Shown in pieces: positions 5,235 through 9,574 of a stretch of DNA of 9,574 nucleotides. Source of the DNA: an uncultured Burkholderiales bacterium (GTDB taxonomy: Bacteria > Pseudomonadota > Gammaproteobacteria > Burkholderiales > Burkholderiaceae_C). Numbering within the stretch: the stretch's first letter is position 1; the number at the start of each line of letters is the position of its first letter. The DNA is taken from positions 1 to 9,574 of the forward strand of contig CAIQIL010000613.1 of the NCBI GenBank assembly GCA_903871865.1. Reading direction: 5' to 3'. The position numbers and the translations under genes were made by a program. A model generated the notes under the pieces. That model searched no databases, was not told the DNA's origin, and saw only the letters and a list, made by a program, of their open reading frames with translations.

Positions 5235-7034
5235 ATGAACCGCCACAACCTTGCCCGATACAGCCGATACAGCCTCTCTGCCGTCGCCTTGTGCTGCGCC
5301 ACCGCCTACGCCGCACCGGTGCAAGGCCCCGCAGGCTCGGCCTTCTACGCCGCGCCCAACCCCGTGCCCGCTGGCAACAACGGCGACCTGATCTCCTACC
5401 GCCCCACCAGCGTCAACCTGGGCAACGGTGCGCCCGTGGTCAGCGCCTGGAACGTGATGTACCGCTCCACCGACGCGCGCAACGCGGTGGACGCCGTGAC
5501 CGGCACCGTGCTCGTCCCCACCGCGCCCTGGACGGGCACCGGCAGCCGTCCCGTCATCAGCTATGCCGTGGGCACCCACGGTCTCGCCCAGCGCTGCGCG
5601 CCCTCGCAGCAAATGGCGGCAGGCTCCGACTACGAGAACGCCAACATCGTGGCCGCACTGAAGGCCGGCTACGCTGTGCTGGTCAGCGACTACCAGGGCT
5701 ACACCAACGGTGACACGCCCACCTACCTGGCCGGCGCCTCGCAAGGCCACGCCGTGCTGGACATCGTGCGCGCCGCCGCCCAGGTGCCCGGCTCGGGCCT
5801 CAGCCTGAGCAACCCGGTCGGCATCTGGGGCTACTCGCAAGGTGGCCAGAGCTCGGCCTGGGCCGCGCAGCTCACAAGCACCTATGCGCCCGAGCTCAAC
5901 GTCAAGGGCGTGGCCGCAGGTGGCGTGCCTGCCGACTTCATCCGCACCTCCACCTACCTCGATGGCAGCGCGGGTTCGTCCTTCCTGCTGGCCGGCGTGG
6001 TGGGCCTGTCCACCCAGTACCCCGACCTCATCCCCATCAACGACCTGGCCAATGACAACGGCAAGGCCACGATCGCGCGCGGCAAGAGCGAGTGCGTGTT
6101 CGAAGCCCTGTTCGACCTGATGAACCACAAGCTGTCGGAGTACACCGTCGGCAACCAGACGCTGACCCAGCTGCAGGCCATCCCCTCCGTCAAACAGGCC
6201 TTGACGGCGCAGAACCTCGGCGGCACCAAGCTGTCGATGCCGCTCTACCAGTACCACGGCCGGGCGGACGAATTCATCCCGATCGACCAGGCCGTCGCGC
6301 TGAAGAAGTCGTACTGCGGCAAGTTCAGCAACGTGACGTTCGGCGTCTATCCCAGCGAGCACATCGCCACGCAGTTCCAGGCCGCACCGACCGTGCTGAA
6401 ATGGCTGGGCGACCGCTTCAACGGCAAGTCCACGCTGGGCAGCTGCCTGACGCTGACCTCGGCGCCCACCTCGACGGCCAACCCGGGCGGCGGCGACTTC
6501 GTGGTCTCGCTCTCGAAGTGGAACCTCACCGGCACCATGACCCTGGCCACGATGCAGAACCAGGTCGTGACCCTGCCCAGCGGCGCCAACTTCAGCAGCG
6601 ATGCCAACATCACGCGCAACGCCCTGAGCAACAGCACCATGGCCGTGCCCGACTTCAGCACCTCGCTGAAGGTGCTGGGCCTGCCGACCAAGGTGGGCTT
6701 GCGCATCACGCAGGTGGCTGCGCCATCGGGCACCGTGTCGCTTGACACCTCGGGCCAGTTGCACATCCACGGCTCGACCAGCGTGAACATCACCATCACC
6801 TCGCTGGACGGCATCGGCGTGGGCTCCTGCACCACCGAGAGCCCGGTCGTGCTGCCGCTGAACTTCGACGGCCCCGTCTCGGCCATGGGCGCTGGCAGCC
6901 TGACCTTCACCGGCACCACCACCTTCCCGAAGATCAAGGGTTGCCTGACCTCGTCGATCATCAGTTCGCTGATGTCGGGCGCGGGCCAGGGCTACACCTT
7001 CACCGTCACGCCGCCGGCACCGACCACGTACTGA
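5235..7034 (+). CDS. Secreted lipase/esterase (secretory lipase family) with extra C-terminal domain
   Basis: The 599-residue protein starts with a Sec signal peptide (MNRHNLARYSRYSLSAVALC onward, cleavage after AYA near residue 26). Residues about 30-400 form an alpha/beta-hydrolase of the secretory lipase (LIP) type. The nucleophile elbow GYSQG is at 199-203 (Ser201), preceded by VSDYQGYTNGDTPTY, and the likely acid and base are Asp345 (HGRADEFIP) and His376 (YPSEHIATQ). The expected reaction is hydrolysis of acylglycerols or other esters outside the cytoplasm; the substrate cannot be read from sequence. After a Thr/Ser/Pro/Gly linker (about 405-420), residues 421-599 are Ser/Thr/Gly-rich with alternating hydrophobics, and two Cys (532, 570) could pair. 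This part looks beta-rich and is not needed for the lipase fold. AGGAG eight bases upstream supports ATG 5235; the frame is open back to 5058 but lacks sense there. It appears monocistronic, between two terminators. Confidence 0.88.
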   Translation: MNRHNLARYSRYSLSAVALCCATAYAAPVQGPAGSAFYAAPNPVPAGNNGDLISYRPTSVNLGNGAPVVSAWNVMYRSTDARNAVDAVTGTVLVPTAPWTGTGSRPVISYAVGTHGLAQRCAPSQQMAAGSDYENANIVAALKAGYAVLVSDYQGYTNGDTPTYLAGASQGHAVLDIVRAAAQVPGSGLSLSNPVGIWGYSQGGQSSAWAAQLTSTYAPELNVKGVAAGGVPADFIRTSTYLDGSAGSSFLLAGVVGLSTQYPDLIPINDLANDNGKATIARGKSECVFEALFDLMNHKLSEYTVGNQTLTQLQAIPSVKQALTAQNLGGTKLSMPLYQYHGRADEFIPIDQAVALKKSYCGKFSNVTFGVYPSEHIATQFQAAPTVLKWLGDRFNGKSTLGSCLTLTSAPTSTANPGGGDFVVSLSKWNLTGTMTLATMQNQVVTLPSGANFSSDANITRNALSNSTMAVPDFSTSLKVLGLPTKVGLRITQVAAPSGTVSLDTSGQLHIHGSTSVNITITSLDGIGVGSCTTESPVVLPLNFDGPVSAMGAGSLTFTGTTTFPKIKGCLTSSIISSLMSGAGQGYTFTVTPPAPTTY

Positions 7035-7068
7035 GCACGGGCTGATCGACCGATCGGCGCCAAAGACA

Positions 7069-7090
7069 AAGGCCACCCTCGGGTGGCCTT
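7069..7090. terminator. Bidirectional intrinsic terminator between the lipase and the GGDEF gene
   Basis: AAGGCCACCC (7069-7078) and GGGTGGCCTT (7081-7090) form a 10-bp inverted repeat, with the innermost pairs probably opening to make the loop. On the plus strand it ends in TTGTT. On the minus strand it ends in TTTGTCTTT, a better T tract. It lies 35 bases after the lipase stop and about 50 bases beyond the stop of the convergent GGDEF gene, so it can serve both. Confidence 0.85.
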
Positions 7091-7140
7091 GTTGCTGGGC
7101 TGGGTGAGGTCAGCGCAAGCGCTGCTGCTCAGGCGGTGCC

Positions 7141-8136
7141 TCAGGTGGCTGGCGTGAACTGGATGCTGGCCAGCACGATGCGGTTGCCGCCTTTTTCGCG
7201 GGCACCTGCCAGGGCGCGGTCGGCGCTGCGCATGAGCTCATCGACCAGGCCCGCGGTGTGCGGGAAGCTGGCCACGCCCATGCTGACCGTGAAGGGGATG
7301 GGCTGACCGTTGTGCGCCACGATGTGCTGGGCGCACTGGCGGCGCAGTTGCTCCATGCGCGAGTGCGCCGTGGCCAGGCCCACGCCCGACAGCAGCACCA
7401 CGAAACGGTCGCCGCCCAGGCGGCAAGGCGCGTCCATGGCGCGGGTGCCGGCACGCAGCAGGCGACCCAGGGATTCGATGACGCGCTCGCAGCCGTCCAG
7501 GCCATGGTTCTGGCGGATCTCGTCCATGTTGTCCACGGCGATGGCCACCAGGGCAAATTCGCGCTGCTCGCGGCTGGAGAGGTCGGCCTCGCGGCAGAGC
7601 TGCTCTTCGAAGTGGGCACGGTGGTAGAGGCCGGAGAGGGCATCGCGCACCTGGCTGCCTTCGACGTCACGGCGCAGGTTCTCGTTGGCCTTTTGCTGCT
7701 GCTCCAGCTGGGCAAGCGCGCCTTGCAGCTGGGCATCGCGGCGACGCGCGTCGGTGACGTCCTGCCAGACCGACACCAGCTTGGGGGCGCCGTCTTCCGG
7801 CGTGAACAGCTGGCGCCAGGCCGTGAATTCGCGGCGGCCGCCTGCCATTTCCAGCTTGTGTTCGGAGACCACGCCGCCCGGTGTGGCCTTGGCCTGCAGG
7901 TCGGCGGCACGCAGCGCCACGGCCAGGGTGGCATCGAAGAGGTCGCTGTCTTGCACCCCCACCAGCTCGCGGCCTTCCAGGCCCAGCAGGCGGGCGACCA
8001 CCGCGTTGGCGAGGTCGTAACGATTGGTGGACAAATCCTTGACCAGGACGCCCACGCCCAGCTGGTCAAGCGCGTGCAGCACCGCGATGTTCAAGGCGGT
8101 GCCGTCCAGCAAACCCGGAGCGAGGAAATCGGCCAT
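7141..8136 (-). CDS. PAS-GGDEF protein with degenerate active site (GGDRF) and intact I-site
   Basis: This cytoplasmic signalling protein has 331 residues from ATG 8136. Residues about 14-130 form a PAS domain (ALNIAVLHALDQLGVGVLVKD, ending LVSVWQDVTDARRRD). A Gln-rich coiled coil (130-160) leads into a GGDEF domain (about 161-326) starting RDALSGLYHRAHF and ending AREKGGNRIVLA. Active diguanylate cyclases need GG[D/E]EF; here residues 241-245 are GGDRF, and the codon reads clearly as CGT. Nearby positions are also altered: LYHRAHF for LxNRRxF, and DNMDEIRQNHGLDGCERV for the usual FKxINDxxGHxxGD region. The RxxD product-binding I-site is kept as RAMD (232-235), five residues before the motif as in PleD. 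It may therefore bind c-di-GMP without making it. The start is uncertain: the frame extends to a TTG at 8325, with ATGs at 8316 and 8274, but no start has a clear ribosome binding site and the extra N-terminus resembles no domain. Confidence 0.85.
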   Translation of the reverse strand: MADFLAPGLLDGTALNIAVLHALDQLGVGVLVKDLSTNRYDLANAVVARLLGLEGRELVGVQDSDLFDATLAVALRAADLQAKATPGGVVSEHKLEMAGGRREFTAWRQLFTPEDGAPKLVSVWQDVTDARRRDAQLQGALAQLEQQQKANENLRRDVEGSQVRDALSGLYHRAHFEEQLCREADLSSREQREFALVAIAVDNMDEIRQNHGLDGCERVIESLGRLLRAGTRAMDAPCRLGGDRFVVLLSGVGLATAHSRMEQLRRQCAQHIVAHNGQPIPFTVSMGVASFPHTAGLVDELMRSADRALAGAREKGGNRIVLASIQFTPAT

Positions 8137-8369
8137 GTGTGTGTGAATGAGTTCCGGGCCGCCTGCGCCGGACAGGTGCCGAGCGACCGATGTGTCGATG
8201 TTCGCTGAAATTCCAGCATGTGGCTGTCCTTCAAACGAGGGATCATCCTGGGGTTTTCGCGAAACCCGTGGCATTTCGCACAGGCCGTGGCCCCGCCAGC
8301 TGCCTGTGTGTTGCATCCCTGACAATACGGCAAGTCTGGAATCCCTGCCGTTTCTGCGGCCTCCCGCCC
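8137..8369. promoter_or_regulatory. Divergent intergenic region with near-palindrome
   Basis: This region separates the minus-strand GGDEF gene from the plus-strand dehydrogenase and must hold promoters for both if the chosen starts are right. It contains a near-perfect palindrome at 8251-8267: GGGTTT and AAACCC flank tcgcg, and one extra T breaks full symmetry. This could be an operator shared by both genes or a hairpin. I see no confident -35/-10 pair in either direction. Confidence 0.35.
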
Positions 8370-9287
8370 ATGCCGAACACCGCTGCGCCCGCCGCTCACA
8401 CCGCTGCCCACATCGCTCTTTTGGGCTGTGGCCTGATGGGCCAACCCATGGCCCGCCGCCTGCTGCAGGCCGGCCACACCCTCACCGTCTGGAACCGCAC
8501 GCGCAGCAAGGCCGAGGCGCTGGCCGGCGATGGCGCGCGGGTGGCCGACACCCCTTCGGCGGCCGTGGCTCAGGCCGACGTCGTCATCGCCATGCTGGAC
8601 AACGGCGAGGTGGTGCGGCAGGTGGTCTTCGAGCCAACGAGGCCCGGGGCCTCGGCGGCCGATGCCATGCGCCCGGGCTGCCTGTTCATCGACATGGGCT
8701 CCATCCTGCCGGCCCAAGCCCAGGCCCATGCGCGCGACCTGGGGGCCCGTGGCGTGCGCGTGCTGGACGCGCCGGTCTCGGGCGGCACGCTCGGTGCGCA
8801 GGCCGGCACGCTGGCCATCATGGCCGGTGGCGACGCGGCCGATTTCGCCGCGGCCGTGCCGGTGCTGTCGGTGCTGGGCCGGCCGGTGCACGTCGGGCCG
8901 GCGGGTTCGGGGCAACTGGCCAAGCTGGCCAACCAGATGATCGTGGGCATCACCATCGGCGCGGTGGCCGAGGCGCTGCTGCTGGTCGAGCGCGGCGGGG
9001 CGGACCCGGCCAAGGTGCGCGAGGCGCTGCGCGGTGGCTTCGCCGAAAGCCGCATCCTGGAGGTGCATGGCCAGCGCATGGTCGAGGGGGATTTCACCAA
9101 GCGCGGCTCCCTGGCCATCCAGCTCAAGGACCTGCGCAACGCCTTGCACACGGCTGGCGAGATGGCCTTCGACGCGCCCATCACCCAGGCGCTGACCGGG
9201 CTTTACGCCGATGCCGCCGCCCACGGCATGGCCGATCTGGACCAGTCGGGCCTGTTCTGCGAATTGCAGCGACGCCAGCAGGGTTGA
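8370..9287 (+). CDS. NAD(P)-dependent oxidoreductase, 3-hydroxyisobutyrate dehydrogenase family
   Basis: The 305-residue cytoplasmic protein is a beta-hydroxyacid dehydrogenase. The Rossmann motif IALLGCGLMGQPMARRLL begins near residue 15 (GxGxMG at 19-24). VWNRTRSKAEAL (40-51) follows the second strand, and the Asn/Arg/Thr/Arg set after it is often linked to NADP preference. The substrate-binding loop VLDAPVSGGTLGAQAGTLAIM is at 131-151, and the catalytic lysine is Lys185 in GSGQLAKLANQM. The family's helical C-terminal domain completes it (FTKRGSLAIQLKDLRNAL and onward). Members oxidise 3-hydroxyisobutyrate or reduce tartronate semialdehyde (GlxR/GarR) or related aldehydes; which applies here is not shown by the neighbours. 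ATG 8370 gives the normal distance to the Rossmann motif. The open frame upstream to 8190 adds unrelated sequence. No strong ribosome binding site is visible, so the start is moderately secure. Confidence 0.9.
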   Translation: MPNTAAPAAHTAAHIALLGCGLMGQPMARRLLQAGHTLTVWNRTRSKAEALAGDGARVADTPSAAVAQADVVIAMLDNGEVVRQVVFEPTRPGASAADAMRPGCLFIDMGSILPAQAQAHARDLGARGVRVLDAPVSGGTLGAQAGTLAIMAGGDAADFAAAVPVLSVLGRPVHVGPAGSGQLAKLANQMIVGITIGAVAEALLLVERGGADPAKVREALRGGFAESRILEVHGQRMVEGDFTKRGSLAIQLKDLRNALHTAGEMAFDAPITQALTGLYADAAAHGMADLDQSGLFCELQRRQQG

Positions 9288-9314
9288 GTGACGGCGAGCG
9301 CCAGGCGCCCGCCT

Positions 9315-9574
9315 TCAGCGCTGGCTGGCCTTGACCGCATCGGCCACGCTGAGGAACATGCGCCCCTGCGCACCCAGGCCTGGCGGGTCCCAGCGGGTGA
9401 GCAACTCGCGCACCGGGTCTTTGACGCGGGACAGCAACAGGCGCTGGCCTTGCTGCTGCAGGTGGCGGTCCAACTCCAGCAGGCATTCGACGGCGGTGCT
9501 GTCGAGGTCGGCGGTTTCCTCCAGGCTCAGCACCACGGTGTGCACGTCCTGGGGCGCGCCATCGAGCGCGTGCA
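9315..9574 (-). CDS. STAS-domain protein, probably C-terminus of a SulP-family anion transporter (partial)
   Basis: The last 85 or so residues of a protein enter from the right edge, reading leftward to a TGA at 9317-9315. The segment HTVVLSLEETADLDSTAVEC followed by a LLELDRHLQQQGQRLLL helix and strand matches the STAS fold: the beta strand ending in a D(L/I)DSTA loop, then a helix. The phrase SRVKDPVRELLTRW resembles SulP transporter tails, where (A)RVKxPVRxLL is common, and FLSVADAVKA matches their ending. In SulP proteins the STAS domain lies in the cytoplasm and is needed for transport of sulfate, bicarbonate or dicarboxylates. A stand-alone STAS protein cannot be excluded. The frame is open to the window edge, so the GTG at 9545 is probably internal. 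It converges on the dehydrogenase gene with 27 bases between the stops and no clear terminator. Confidence 0.75.
   Translation of the reverse strand, partial: HALDGAPQDVHTVVLSLEETADLDSTAVECLLELDRHLQQQGQRLLLSRVKDPVRELLTRWDPPGLGAQGRMFLSVADAVKASQR

Noticed and set aside
5160..7076. A 638-codon open frame on the minus strand opposite the lipase
   Set aside because: The product is a His/Arg/Gly/Ala-rich sequence without domain signatures, as produced by reading antisense to a GC-rich gene. The plus strand has a signal peptide, catalytic triad and ribosome binding site.
8137..8325. N-terminal 63-residue extension of the GGDEF protein
   Set aside because: It starts at a TTG without a ribosome binding site and adds sequence unlike a domain, signal or membrane segment. 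It cannot be fully excluded.
9288..9320. Possible terminator between the dehydrogenase and STAS genes
   Set aside because: Short GC-rich inverted segments exist but there is no T tract on either strand and the stems are imperfect.
8147..9334. Long frames overlapping the dehydrogenase in another frame and on the opposite strand
   Set aside because: They are Gly/Arg/Ala-rich or lack motifs, while the frame starting at 8370 has the full 3-hydroxyisobutyrate dehydrogenase signature set.

Overview
The window is GC-rich DNA whose gene content and order suggest a betaproteobacterium, probably Burkholderiales: a coiled-coil gene, zapA and 6S RNA in a row, and a cobalamin-uptake operon behind a B12 riboswitch. 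The order-level assignment is an inference from synteny and composition. No phage, insertion sequence, CRISPR array, tRNA or rRNA is visible.

Bases 1-3955, minus strand: a vitamin B12 salvage operon. A cobalamin riboswitch (about 3955-3757) leads into a TonB-dependent receptor (btuB), then adenosylcobinamide kinase/guanylyltransferase (cobU/cobP), a periplasmic B12-binding protein (btuF), and the first 43 codons of an inner-membrane permease (btuC-like) cut by the left edge. The genes are packed tightly, with overlapping stop and start codons. Together they bring corrinoid across the outer membrane, bind it in the periplasm, move it across the inner membrane, and re-attach the nucleotide loop to salvaged cobinamide.

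Bases 3956-5060, plus strand: a divergent promoter region, then a 93-residue ZapB-like coiled-coil gene, zapA, a 6S RNA gene (about 4837-5009) with its own -10 box, and a strong intrinsic terminator.

Bases 5061-7095, plus strand: a single secreted lipase gene of 599 codons. It has a signal peptide, a secretory-lipase alpha/beta-hydrolase domain with a visible Ser-Asp-His triad, and an extra C-terminal region predicted to be beta-rich. A hairpin that can terminate in both directions separates it from the next gene.

Bases 7096-9574: a minus-strand PAS-GGDEF protein with a degenerate active site (GGDRF) but an intact RxxD inhibitory-site motif; a divergent plus-strand 3-hydroxyisobutyrate-dehydrogenase-family oxidoreductase; and, convergent with it at the right edge, the end of a STAS-domain protein, probably a SulP-type anion transporter.

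Most of the window is recognisable chromosomal content. The observations most worth following up are the GGDRF/I-site protein, the two-part lipase, and the possible riboswitch expression platform. I saw no clear sign of an entirely new system.
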